Below, piece by piece: positions 1 to 10,364 of a stretch of DNA of 64,000 bases. Under the pieces are notes generated by a model. The model searched no databases. It was not told where the DNA came from and saw nothing but the letters and a program-made list of their open reading frames with translations. The stretch is from Riptortus pedestris (lineage: Eukaryota > Arthropoda > Insecta > Hemiptera > Alydidae): the NCBI GenBank assembly GCA_019009955.1, contig CM032228.1:257267501-257331500 (forward strand). Reading direction: 5' to 3'. Position 1 is the stretch's first letter, and each line of letters starts with the position of its first letter. The translations under genes were made by a program, and so were the position numbers.

Positions 1-5
1 CTCTC

Positions 6-36
<31 letters not shown>

Positions 37-200
37 GCTCTCTCTCTCTATCTCTCTCTCTCGCTTCTCTCTACTCTCACTCTCTCTCTTCTCTTCTTCT
101 CTCTCTCTCTGCTCTCTCTCTCTCTCTCTTCTCCTCTCTCTCTCTCTCTCTGCTCTCTCTTCTCTCTCTCTCTCTACTCCTCTCTCTCTCTCTCTTTTCT
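1..200. repeat. (CT)n low-complexity tract
   Basis: Nearly pure CT dinucleotides with scattered A and G interruptions run from the window edge to about position 200, so the tract continues to the left. No gene is visible in it. Confidence 0.95.
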
Positions 201-711
201 CGAATAATTCATATGCGCACTTCATTCGTCAGCAGGCTATGGAATTGAATTTGACCATTCTACTTTTGGGGCCAACTCATTTCACACCATCTTCAGCTAC
301 TGAAATTGATAATATTATAGTGGGAAACATTAAATCAATTTTAAAATTCGTTAAAATTAGCGCACCTGGCCTTTCTAGGCATGATATTATTTTTTGTATT
401 ATCAACCAGACAGTTAAACCAAATCGCAAATTTTACAAATATATTCATGATTATTCATTTATTATAATTTTTATAATTTTTGCAACAATATTTAAGTTTC
501 GAATAAACTTCATTATTCATGGTACGACAACTTATTGTTAATGCGACAAGAGTAGGAGTGGGTGTTTACTGAAGCCCGAAACCTTAAACTGACAAATACC
601 TCGACGTATTTACCATCATTTGTAGTTTCAATGAAATTTACCATAAGATAGATTATATACAATTTTTCGGTCAGACGTTCAATAACACTGAACGGATGCA
701 GATGTCGCGTC
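200..711. other. Non-coding stretch with a family A core fragment
   Basis: No gene recognised. About 530-700 resembles the family A core: it has the phrase around GAGTAGGAGTGGG, a degenerate CAAATATCTCGG motif and the ACAATTTTTCGGTC motif that recur in other A copies. The one ORF of about 100 codons is AT-rich with no recognisable domain and I treat it as chance. Confidence 0.5.
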
Positions 712-854
712 CGTCAGATTGCCTATTTAGTCTGTTATTTCGTTTAAGCAGTTGCAAAGTTGTGAGTTAGTTAATGACAACACTAACTCAGACACGATAT
801 TCAGACCATTGCAACTACTGAAACGGAATAACAAACGGAAGATGCCAACTGACG
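712..854. mobile_element. Foldback/MITE-like inverted-repeat element (143 bp)
   Basis: The ends CGTCAG (712) and CTGACG (849-854) are inverted. Further in, GTTATTTCGTTTAAGCAGTTGCAA on the left pairs imperfectly with the complement of TTGCAACTACTGAAACGG on the right. Near the centre AGTTAGT and ACTAACT also pair. The whole segment therefore folds into one long imperfect hairpin, typical of a foldback MITE or a hairpin-RNA precursor. No transposase is present and the target duplication was not resolved. Confidence 0.5.
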
Positions 855-1156
855 AACACACACAAGAATATAAAAGGAGGAAGCAACGACGAACATAGGC
901 CCAGATTATAATTCAATTATACAATATTAGCATTGCTTATAGCCATATAAACATAGCACTACACTGTAACTGTACTCACTCTCAAGTTACTATACCATAC
1001 GAAAACACGAATAACATACTAAAACCTTAACAACCTAATTCCGAATAAACCTGTTGATAACTGCCTAGTACACGAAAACAATCTACCTGGACTCAAACTA
1101 AAACCACCCTTCGATTGACAGATGTAAGATGTAAGTAAACTAACCCAGACTAAAAA

Positions 1157-1854
1157 GCCCGTCGCGTAGGGGCTTCGTATACTAAGCAGATTTCCCAACG
1201 TGAAGGTTTACAACAGATAAATCTATATACTGGTAACGCCAGTCAGTACAACAGTTAATATCTACAACAAAAGGAGTCTGAATTGTGAACAAACAGGTCA
1301 TCCAACCTCTCAGAGCTGAATAGACAGATACAAATATTCTAGACCGGAAAGACAAACAATTACTAAAATATATCTGAATATAATATATTAATTTTATTTA
1401 AATCTATTTCCTACATCTAGTGGTGACATTTGTAATGAACCCTAATTATAGTAATCTTAGAAAAAAGTTTGTTGGGGGGGGGGTCTTCAGAATGTATTTC
1501 TATGTATCTCATCTACAAAAGATATGTTGTACACAATATTTGGCATTTCGGCTTCAAATAAGGCGTGGGGTGACAAATAAAGGGGCTGAAGGCCAAAACC
1601 TAAAAAATTAAATTATCTCGGTAAATTTTCAAGATCACATGATAGAATATATGTATATAGCAATAAAAGTAGGTAGTTAAATGTACAACGGTAGGTAATT
1701 AAACGGTACAATAATACGGATATATTTCACATTTTCGAAATTACCCCCAGGTGGGATTTTGCCGACGAACTTGATGTTTAGTTTTGCTGGTAACGCTTAT
1801 ATATCGAGTTCTGTAACAATAAGACAAAAATTGCTACTGTCAGAGTGGTAACAG

Positions 1855-1910
<56 letters not shown>

Positions 1911-1921
1911 ATATATTATAA
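1157..1921 (+). mobile_element. Family A element, 5' part (interrupted by a solo LTR)
   Basis: Begins with a diverged GCCCGTCGCGTAGGGG version of the family A 5' block. It is followed by the AAGCAGATTTCCC subterminal motif, the core with a G9 run near 1475, and GAGTGGTAACAGA leading into (TA)n at about 1858. A solo LTR sits inside the TA tract. The 3' block of the same element resumes at about 2350. Non-coding and non-autonomous; assignment to a Helentron/HINE-type group is inference. Confidence 0.75.
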
Positions 1922-2280
1922 TGAAAGGTTAATTATAATTATTATTATTATTTAAATTTAATCTATGTACCGGCTACTTCTCAGGGTCATATATTGCACG
2001 GCAAGCATTATCGTTTCCACCATCTCTGCTATACGAGCTAATTTATCTATTTAATCCGAGATATAGCACAATTAGGCTAGATAATTAAAGAAACACTTAC
2101 TCTCTTTGCATCTTGGGAGTCGACTCCCGATTCCTGTCCTGCGAGATTGACCCTTGGACTCATTGGGGTCCGCTGTCCGTCCCTTGACAGGTGCTGCTAC
2201 CTCGTTTCAAGCCTAGTACTACTCACTCTGATCTCATAGATATAGAGAGACAGCGGAGAAACTCTGGCTCGACCGTTACA
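1922..2280 (-). repeat. Solo LTR of the Ty3-type element
   Basis: Runs TGAAAGGTTAATT to CGACCGTTACA on the plus strand. It is roughly 93% identical by eye to the two LTRs of the element at 12.7-19.0 kb. No internal sequence adjoins it, so it is a solo LTR, usually produced by LTR-LTR recombination. It lies in the TA tract of a family A element. A target duplication cannot be resolved in TA repeats. All three LTR copies share TATAA just before TGAAAGG, so the true end may lie five bases further left. Confidence 0.88.
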
Positions 2281-2286
2281 CTATAT

Positions 2287-2351
<65 letters not shown>

Positions 2352-2455
2352 TATATAATTTTAAATTTTCGTCATCTCCTAGGTAGGATCGATAGACATT
2401 TGGGAAAATTTTTCGATCGCGTCATGAGTACGACCTCAATAGCTAAATCTGCAAA
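2281..2455 (+). mobile_element. Family A element, 3' part, with (TA)n
   Basis: (TA)n to about 2348, then the family A 3' block (CGTCATCTCC, GTAGGATCGATAGACATT, GTCATGAGTACGACCTCAATAGC). It ends in AAATCTGC without the usual CCCTTAAGGG palindrome. This is the continuation of the element at 1157-1921. Confidence 0.75.
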
Positions 2456-2580
2456 GTGTGGTGAGAACCTTACAGACTTGCTTAATCTAATTATAGGTTC
2501 AAATATTATGAGATGGTTATGAAAACAGTTGTCAAGAAGCGTGTTGTACACGTGGCCTGCTGTCATAGGTAAAGTCACGT
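2281..2580. repeat. Duplicated LTR right flank (copy 1)
   Basis: This segment, including about 130 bp beyond the family A 3' block, matches 18958-19248 closely. It ends in the shared string TAGGTAAAGTCACGT, after which the two loci diverge. Together with the adjoining LTRs the match spans about 650 bp, so it is a segmental duplication, or a repeat unit larger than the LTR. Confidence 0.85.
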
Positions 2581-2840
2581 GATTCTGTTTTGCTTTGCCA
2601 AGCATAACCCGGCAATTACCTTCTCCTTTGTGTAAACACAAACACAGTAATGTGACCTCCTTAGGATCCTGCAGGACTTCACATTATGCAAACATCAACA
2701 ACACTAATCCGTGAGCTAATAAAGTCCACAACGCTAAGGCTGTGTAAACAACGTAGATTTCCCACGTAATGTTATAGCACACAACTGATTTCATCTCTCC
2801 AAAAATTAACTATTTCTATGAGAAAAAAATAACAATGACA
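2581..2840. other. Non-coding, nothing recognised
   Basis: No conserved ORF, repeat family or RNA signature was recognised here. Confidence 0.4.
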
Positions 2841-3290
2841 GGGGGGGGGGGTAGTGAATGCCGAAAACAAGAGAAAGTGAGAATAACTCGCTTAATACAT
2901 GAATTACAAAAAAGTGTATAGGACAATAATTGTAGAACATTAATAGTTTAACAAGATTGGTTCGAGTCAACGTATAACATGATTACAGAATGAAGCCGAT
3001 TGGAAAATCATCGAAATATCATGGAATACCCCAGCTAAGACACCGATGGAGAACCAAGCGAAGAATTCTAAAACAACCCAAGATTGGTTCTATAACATTT
3101 TTCAATACGACGTATAATAACGAAGATATCTCAAGTTTTGGAAATTCATCTTCTGTAAACCCCTCATCCTGTCAGATTCCAGAGTCCATTAACGAACTTG
3201 ATCATTATTTTTACATAAAACCCTTATATGCCGTGTTGGTGTCTGTTGCTCAAATTTGCGGCTGGTAGAGTAGTAACAGACAAATATGTA
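2841..3290 (+). mobile_element. Family A core fragment
   Basis: Starts at a G10 run and contains degenerate versions of the A-core phrases: GATTGGTTCTATA, a diverged TTTTTCAATACGACGTATAATAACG, and the end GTAGTAACAGACAAATATGT just before where the microsatellite would be. Neither the 5' nor the 3' block is present. The short ORFs here are incidental. Confidence 0.6.
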
Positions 3291-5185
3291 TGTGTAAGCA
3301 CACATATTGGGATATATATGAGCCATCCAGATACTCGGTAGGTGGCAAACAACCAATTTTAAAAAATAGATAAAAAAATAAATCAATATTTTATTTATAA
3401 ATATTTCAAAATCTAACCTAAAGGCATGCAGTTTCAAGAATAACAAAATTACCTTCCTTGTTCGTGGGTAGATCCGTCTCTGGGTGTTTGCAGTGGAAAC
3501 ATGTGAAAACAACACGTGAAATCATAAATCCAAGCCACACTGTGTATAGATCAGTTTGTTCCTACATCCCACGTGACACTCAAAAACAAATATAATGGGC
3601 GATAGTTTGATTTAATAGTTATATATCTCTACAAAGATGACAATATTTCACTAAGAGCTAAGGAAATGACCTCATTTAATTAATTCAAAGAGAAGAAAGG
3701 AAAACATGGAAGATGCTGGAGCGATTGAATAGCAGAAGGAAATATGCTAGAAAGGACGCAGGATAAAATAGTTCGGAAGGGGCTTGTGTAGTGGATTGTG
3801 ATGCAGAGCATGTTACGACTCTAGTTCTGAACGTGCTTATGCACTGTATTCTGAACTATGACGTGTTTGGAATGCATTATGAACTTGGGTTCGTCATCCT
3901 GGAAGGATTGATATTTGAAGAAATATCGCGAAAATCATGAGTACAAGCTCAATATCTGATTTTCTTTAACAAAAATCAGACAAAAATGGTCTACAACAAC
4001 TCCAAAACGTGTTTCGGCCTACTTGATCACCTTCCCTCTCCAGCAATCTTGAGTCGCCTGCCATTTTGATCGAGTTCTGGCTTTCCAATATTTTAGGTTT
4101 TCCAGATTTTTAGTGAGATGTTGAAACAAACCAATCAGTAATAGCATATATTTGAGCTTCTTAATGGCAGTGCTAAAAGCATCTGTGCAATGCAATATGA
4201 AAAAATGTAACACCTTGAAAATAAAAAAAAGGATAAAATTGTCAACTTATTTTTCTGTTTAAAATAACACTATTATTATTATTTTTTAAATAAAATTCTT
4301 GGCAACCGATTAACAAAGCACTGATGGAAATCTGATGATGAGATTTTTTTTTCTTTTTATCACTTCTATTTTGTTTCTTTTTCATCCAGATACATATGTA
4401 TGTAAATTAATATATTTAATTTACACTATGTATACCTATTTACATTTACTCATATGTATCATATTTTATGTCGTATGTAGACCTGCATCTCTTAATACAA
4501 AAATGTAATTTTCATAGAATTTAGCTCTTTGGTGACTATATTATTGCAAATATTGCATTCCAGTAGAATATATGTATACGTAAATCATTCTGTTAATATG
4601 TGTAGATAATTAAATCTGTGTTACATTTCCAGGTTGATCTTTTGTCATAAGATAACTATGCGAAAATGTTTTGTGGCTTTCCTAGTAGGACTTCCGTTGC
4701 CTCTTGTAGAATATTTCCATGGGCTGCTGGAGGTTTTAATAGTTTTTAGTTTATTGTTCTGAGTTTCGTTCCACATTTGTAGATAAGGGACGAGAGGCGA
4801 ATTATCTTAGAAATAGAGCTGCCTTCTTCTTGTAGATAGTTACTGTACCAAACATGCTTTAAACAAATACTACAATATTATTAAATTATATATATATATA
4901 TACATAGTATCTTACAAGGTTTTGTTCACCACTTGCACCACAGCCCATAGCCCATGGTGGCCACCCTGCAACAAAAAACCACTATAAATCGTCCATATAT
5001 TTCTAAGTGTAATAATAAATTATGAGCATTTTTTTTTTAATTCGCTGTAAATTTCATTATGCACACCATTTCTCTGTCTTCAAAATTAACTTTAGCCTTC
5101 AGTAAACCAGCGCACCTACTCACTTCATATTAACAACAATCTGTCTCACCAAGAACCACTTTAGTCGAAGCTTAAATATAAAAAA
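3291..5185. other. Non-coding stretch, nothing recognised
   Basis: About 1.9 kb of AT-rich sequence without a recognisable gene or repeat. ORFs are under 110 codons and look random. A short (TA)8 lies near 4888. The segment may contain old, unrecognisable repeats. Confidence 0.4.
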
Positions 5186-6004
5186 GTCCGTCACGCAGGG
5201 GCTGCGCAAACTAAGCAGATTTCCCTCCTGAAGTTTAGTAATAGATAAATCTACATACTGCTAACACAACACCACCGTGAATAAATACAAACGGAAATAA
5301 GAAATGTTTCAGTCAGTTTCTATAAATAACCTGCCGACAGGAAGTGTTTGAAATGTAATCAAACAAATCGGCAAGCCTCACATCGGAAAGAAAAACAATT
5401 ACTGAAATATATCAGAATATAACATATTAATTTTATTGAGAACTATTTACTGTATCTAGTACTGTAATTAATAATGAGTTAGAATCATTTTTATCTCAAT
5501 TAATCAAATTTTAGTAATTCAAGACCTTAAGACAGGGGGGGGGGTGCGTGACAAAGGGACATATTTGCAAGTATCTCGTATAATAAAGATTTCTTGAAAA
5601 CAATATTTGGTTTTTAAGCTTCGAATCATGTGGTTTATTATATAAAAGAGTATTGTATATACAACATGAGTAGAAATGGGGGTTTGCTGAACGCTGAAAA
5701 CTGAAAAATGCAAATATCTCGGTTAATATTCTAGATAGAGAATAAATGCACATAACAATAATAATAGTAAATTTTAATTTGCAATAAAATTGGTTTTATT
5801 TAATATTTCGATCCGACGTACAGAAACGGAGATATTTTGAATTTTCGAAAATCCTCTCCTCTAAACCCCTCCCCTCCCCCTGGTCCGATTTCAGCTGGTA
5901 ACGAACTTGATTTTTCTATTTACATAAAACGACTACATTTCGAGTATGGTAACGATTAAACAATAATTGCGACCACTAGAGCGGTAACAGACAAATATAG
6001 ATAT
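5186..6004 (+). mobile_element. Family A element, 5' part (host of nested B copy)
   Basis: Canonical start GTCCGTCACGCAGGGG, then AAGCAGATTTCCC, then a core with a G9 run at about 5536 and C-rich segments near 5870. It ends at AGAGCGGTAACAGACAAATATAGATAT, where family B begins with ACTAGC. The matching A 3' block is found at 7273, so B copy 1 is nested in this element's TA tract. Confidence 0.85.
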
Positions 6005-7217
6005 ACTAGCTCAGAGACCCGGCTTCGCTCGTGAATTCACATGAGGCTGAAGGTTGATGGTATATTTTTGGCAATGCTTTACTTTTCACGACATTTACCC
6101 GTCCCAGTGTTTAGGGTTAACACCCGTCGTTTCTGTGGATTTGTTAATAATGAAATTAATTTTTTATGTAAGACTTCACTGTCCTGCAAATTGTCATATT
6201 TCTCGTTTCCTGTGTATTATGCATAGATTTGAATTATTAAGGAGAAAATATTGACATACATTTGAATTAATTTTTCCCGGTGAGGTACCTGGTAGTTCAT
6301 ATTGAAAAGAAGTGTTGGGGAAATTTCTCTAAATAACAAAATAAACAACTTTTGTTATGTGCATATTTGCCGAAACCCCAATAGGAAATCATTATTATTA
6401 ATTTCAGCCCTCCCTTTTAACCCCACTCCTGCCAGTCACTAGAAATGTTAGTTTGTCTTATTATAAGGAAGGCGTTAGTGCTAATACACATACTGAGTGT
6501 TTTAATTAGTTGGGTTGAGTCTTTTGTGCCAAATAAAATTGTTGTCTCCCGGTATAATGTTTAGCGTATAACGCCTTTATACTTCGGTATACGATGATAG
6601 TGTATAAAAAAAAAAAAGTTTCTCTAAATAAAAAAAGAAAAAAACTTTTGTTATGTTCATATTTGCCGAAAAACAAATAGAAAAGAAAATATCGCTATTT
6701 TTAATTTCAGGCTTCCCTTACAACCCCCACTCCTGCCCGTCCCTAGAAATGTTGGTATGGCTTTTTATAATGATAGCGTTAGTGCTAATACACATACCGA
6801 GTTTTATTTATTTCGGTTAACTCTTTTGTCCTAAATAAAATTGTTCTCTTCCGCTATAGGTTTTAGCGTATATCTCGTTTACAATTCGGTATACGGAAAA
6901 AGTGATTAACAAAAGTTCTCAAATAAAAATAAAAACTTTTGTTATGTTCATGTATATAACTAAATGTTACTCTAAATAACAAAATAAACAACTTTTGTTA
7001 TGTGAGGATATTAATATAGCCTAAAGTCTAAGTTGGGTTAGTAGTAATATACATACCAAGTTACATAAAATTGGGTTCAGCCCTTTTTGCGTGAAAAGGT
7101 AACAAACAAACAAACATACACCAAAGAAACAAAATGCAGTTATGGTGTCTATGACATGTGAAACGTAAAGTTATCGTGAAATTTCGCGTAAAAAATCAAT
7201 GTACAGACAGAGGTTGC

Positions 7218-7219
<2 letters not shown>
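6005..7219 (-). mobile_element. Family B Helitron-like element, copy B1
   Basis: Read on the minus strand the element ends in a GC hairpin (CCCGGGCGAAGCCGGGT in better copies; here one side is mutated), a short spacer and then CTAGT, the standard Helitron 3' end. Its other end carries (GTTT)n and the CGCATAAACGGCTGAACCGAA-like phrase common in arthropod non-autonomous Helitrons. The body has about three roughly 300-bp tandem modules marked by ACAAAAGTT...AACTTTTGT inverted motifs. No Rep/helicase ORF, so non-autonomous. Confidence 0.7.

Positions 7220-7272
<53 letters not shown>
7220..7272. repeat. (TA)n microsatellite
   Basis: Pure TA repeat between the end of B1 and the family A 3' block. 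Confidence 0.97.
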
Positions 7273-7276
<4 letters not shown>

Positions 7277-7467
7277 TTTGAAAGGATCTCATTTACTTCA
7301 TCTCCTGGGTAGGATCGAAAAATTTCGAAATTCGAGTCATGAGTACAACCTCAATAGCCTCTTAAGGGAAATCAGCTTTTGAGTTTGTACTAATGACACA
7401 AATTATCAAAAAATGTCTTCAAATATCCATGGATCCTTCCTTGTAGATAACGAATATTAGGTCTATT

Positions 7468-7470
<3 letters not shown>
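7273..7470. mobile_element. Tail-to-tail pair of family A 3' ends
   Basis: 7273-7378 is a plus-strand family A 3' block (CATCTCCTGGGTAGGATCGA, GAGTCATGAGTACAACCTCAATAGC). It is followed at about 7362-7470 by a minus-strand 3' block, ending near TCTATTCAAATATA. Both share a single CTCTTAAGGGAAATC hairpin, so two A elements are fused tail to tail. Confidence 0.75.

Positions 7471-7516
<46 letters not shown>
7470..7516. repeat. (TA)n microsatellite
   Basis: Pure TA tract immediately before the CTAG terminus of B2. Confidence 0.97.
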
Positions 7517-7518
<2 letters not shown>

Positions 7519-8970
7519 TAGCTCAGATACCCGGCTTCGCCCGGGAATTCATTTGAGGCTGAATGGTGATGGTATATTTTTGGCAAGGCTTTACTTTGCA
7601 CAATATTTTGACATTTACCCGTGCCACCAGTGGTTTATGTTTGAATACCCGTCGTTTCGTGTGGATTTGCTAGATAATATGAATTATTTGTTCGATATGG
7701 CTTCACAGTCTTCCGCCCATCACTTCTTATATTTCCCGTCTATTATACATGTAAATATGGTGAAATTTGTTATATCAGGCCTCCCTTTTTTAACCCTCCT
7801 TCCGTTGGAACCTAAAAATTTTAATATAACTTATAATCATGGAAGAATTAAAGTGACTAATTGTGACATACCGGTTTTTGTTAAGTTCGGTTCAGTCGTT
7901 AGTGGCCCGCTAAAGTTTTATTTTAACTGTATATACTCATTTTATACTTAGGTATACGACCAAAAAAATTTATATAACAAAAGTTACTCCAAATATGCAT
8001 AATAAACAAACTTTGTGTTATGTTTATATTTGCGGAAAAACCAATAGGAACACGAAATATCGCTATTGTTAATTAAGGCTTACCTTATAACGCCCACTCC
8101 TATGCCCGTCCATAGAAATGTTGGTATGGATTAAATATAATGAAGGCCTCACTGCTAATACACATACCGAGTTTTATTTAGTTCGGTTGAGTCTTTTTTT
8201 GGCAAATAATATTTGTTTGACTCTCGCTATAATTTTTAGCGTATAACGCATTTAAACTTATGTATACAACAAAGGTGTATATAACAAAAGTTACTCTAAT
8301 AAACATCAATAAACAACTTTTGTTATGTTCATATTTGCCGAAAAAACAAATAGGAAACGAAATATCGTCTATTTTTATTTTCTGGCTTCCCTTATAAACC
8401 CCCACTTTCTGCCCGTCCCTAGAAATGGTGGTATGGGCTTGTTATAATGATGAGCGTTTACTGCTAATACATATACCGAGTTTTATTTATTGCGTTTGGG
8501 TCTTTTGTCCCAGATACGGAGATCTGTTCACTTCGGTTATAGGTTTTAGCGTTAATCTCGTTTATAACTCGGTATACGAAAAAGTTGTATATTAAAAAAA
8601 GTTATCTCTAAAATAACAAAATAAACAACTTTTGTTATGTTCATATTTGCGGAAAATCTAATAGGAAACGAAATATCTCGCTATTTTTAATTTCTGGCTT
8701 CCCTTATAACCCCCACTCCTGTTCGTCACAGAGAATTTTAATATAGCCTAAAGTCTAAGTTGGGCTAGTAGTAATATACATACCAAGTTTCATAAAATTC
8801 GGTTCAGCCGTTTGTGCGTGAAAAGGTAACAAACAAACAAACAAACAAATAAACAAACAAACAGACACCAAAGAAACAAAATGCAGTTATGGTGTCTATG
8901 ACATGTGAAACGAAAAGTTATCGTGAAATTTCGCGAAAAAAATCAATGTACAGACAGAGGTTACAATTTT
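7517..8970 (-). mobile_element. Family B Helitron-like element, copy B2
   Basis: The minus-strand 3' end is intact: CCCGGGCGAAGCCGGGT hairpin, ATCTGAG, CTAGT. The body has about three modules of 290-310 bp, each with inverted ACAAAAGTT / AACTTTTGT motifs, phrases such as CCCCCACTCCTGCCCGTCC, and ACATACCGAGTTTTATTTA. The far end has (CAAA)n and ATGCAGTTATGGTGTC. The 132-codon ORF at 7553-7951 has no known domain and is not conserved as coding in B3. Abuts B3 directly. Confidence 0.75.
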
Positions 8971-8978
8971 ATATATAT

Positions 8979-10360
8979 ACTAGCTCAGATACCCGGCTTC
9001 GCCCGGGAATTGATTTGAGGCTGAATGGTGATGGTATTTTTTTGGCAAGACTTTACTTTGCACAATATTTTGACATTTACCCGTCCCAGTGTCTAGTGTT
9101 AATACCCGTTGTTGGCATTTGTTAATAATAAAATTAATTTTTTAAGCAAGTCTTCACTGTCCTCCAAATTGTCATATTTCATATTTTGTTATATTGTCAT
9201 ATTTCCCGTCTCCTGTGCATTATGCATAGATTTCAGTTATTAAGGACAAAATATTAACATAGATTTGAATTAATTTATCCAGGTGAGGTACCTCATAGTT
9301 CAAATTGGAATGAATTGTTGAGCATATCAATATTTCTACGCAAATTACTTGCTCCACACGTTGTTCCTGGAGAAATGTATAAAACAAAAGTTAATCTAAA
9401 TAACAAAGTAAACCACTTTTGTTATTTGCATGTTTGTCGAAAAACAAATAGGCAATGAAATATCGCGAATTTTTATTTCAGGCCTCCCTTATAACCCCCA
9501 CTCCCGATCTAACCTAAAAATTTTAATATAGCTTATAATCATGGAAGAATTAATGCTAATTGATATACCGAGTTTTTAAGTTCGGTTTAAACGTTAGCAC
9601 CCAATGAAATAGTTGACTCCCGCTTTAGTTTATAGTGTATATCTCGTTTATAATTCGGAATAAGAAAAAAGTGTATATAACAAAGTTACTCTAAATCACA
9701 ATATAAACCACTTTTGTTAAGTTCATATTTGACGAAAAAAGAATAGATAACGAAATACCGCTATTTTTAAATACAGGCCTCCCTTACAACCCCCACTCCT
9801 GCCCGTCCCTAGAAATGTTGGTATGGCTTGTTACAATGAAAGCGTTAGTGCTAATACACATACCGAGTTTTATTTATTTCGGTTGGGTCTTTTGTCTTAA
9901 ATAAAATTGTTCACTTCCGCTATAGGTTTTAGCGTATATCTCGTTTATAATTCGGTATACAGAAAAAGTGTATATAACAAACGTTACTCTAAATAACAAA
10001 ATAAACAACTTTTGTTATGTCTATATTTGCCCAAAAACTAATAGGAAACGAAATATCGCTATTTTTAATTTCTCGCTTCCCTTATAACCCCCACTCCTGT
10101 TCGTCTCAGAGGATATTAATATAGCCTAAAGTCTAAGTTGGGTTAGTAGTAATGTACATACCAAGTTTCATAAAATTCGGTTCAGCCGTTTATGCGTGAA
10201 AAGGTAACAAACAAACAAACAAACAAATAAACAAACAAACAAACAAACAGACACCAAAGAAACAAAATGCAGTTATGGTGTCTATGACATGTGAAACGAA
10301 AAGTTATCGTGAAATTTCGCGAAAAAAATCAATGTACAGACAGAGGTTACAATTTTATAT
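8979..10360 (-). mobile_element. Family B Helitron-like element, copy B3
   Basis: Same structure and orientation as B2: GC hairpin plus CTAGT at the left edge, internal modules around 9370, 9670 and 9970, (CAAA)n at about 10207-10249, and the GTACAGACAGAGGTTACAATTTTATATATA end. It is separated from B2 by only (TA)4, a true head-to-tail junction. Confidence 0.78.
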
Positions 10361-10364
10361 ATAT

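Noticed and set aside
3189..3515. 108-codon minus-strand ORF
   Set aside because: It crosses a family A core fragment and AT-rich sequence with no known motif; probably chance.
7553..7951. 132-codon ORF in B2
   Set aside because: B3 and B4 do not keep the frame and the peptide has no recognised domain; the family looks non-coding.
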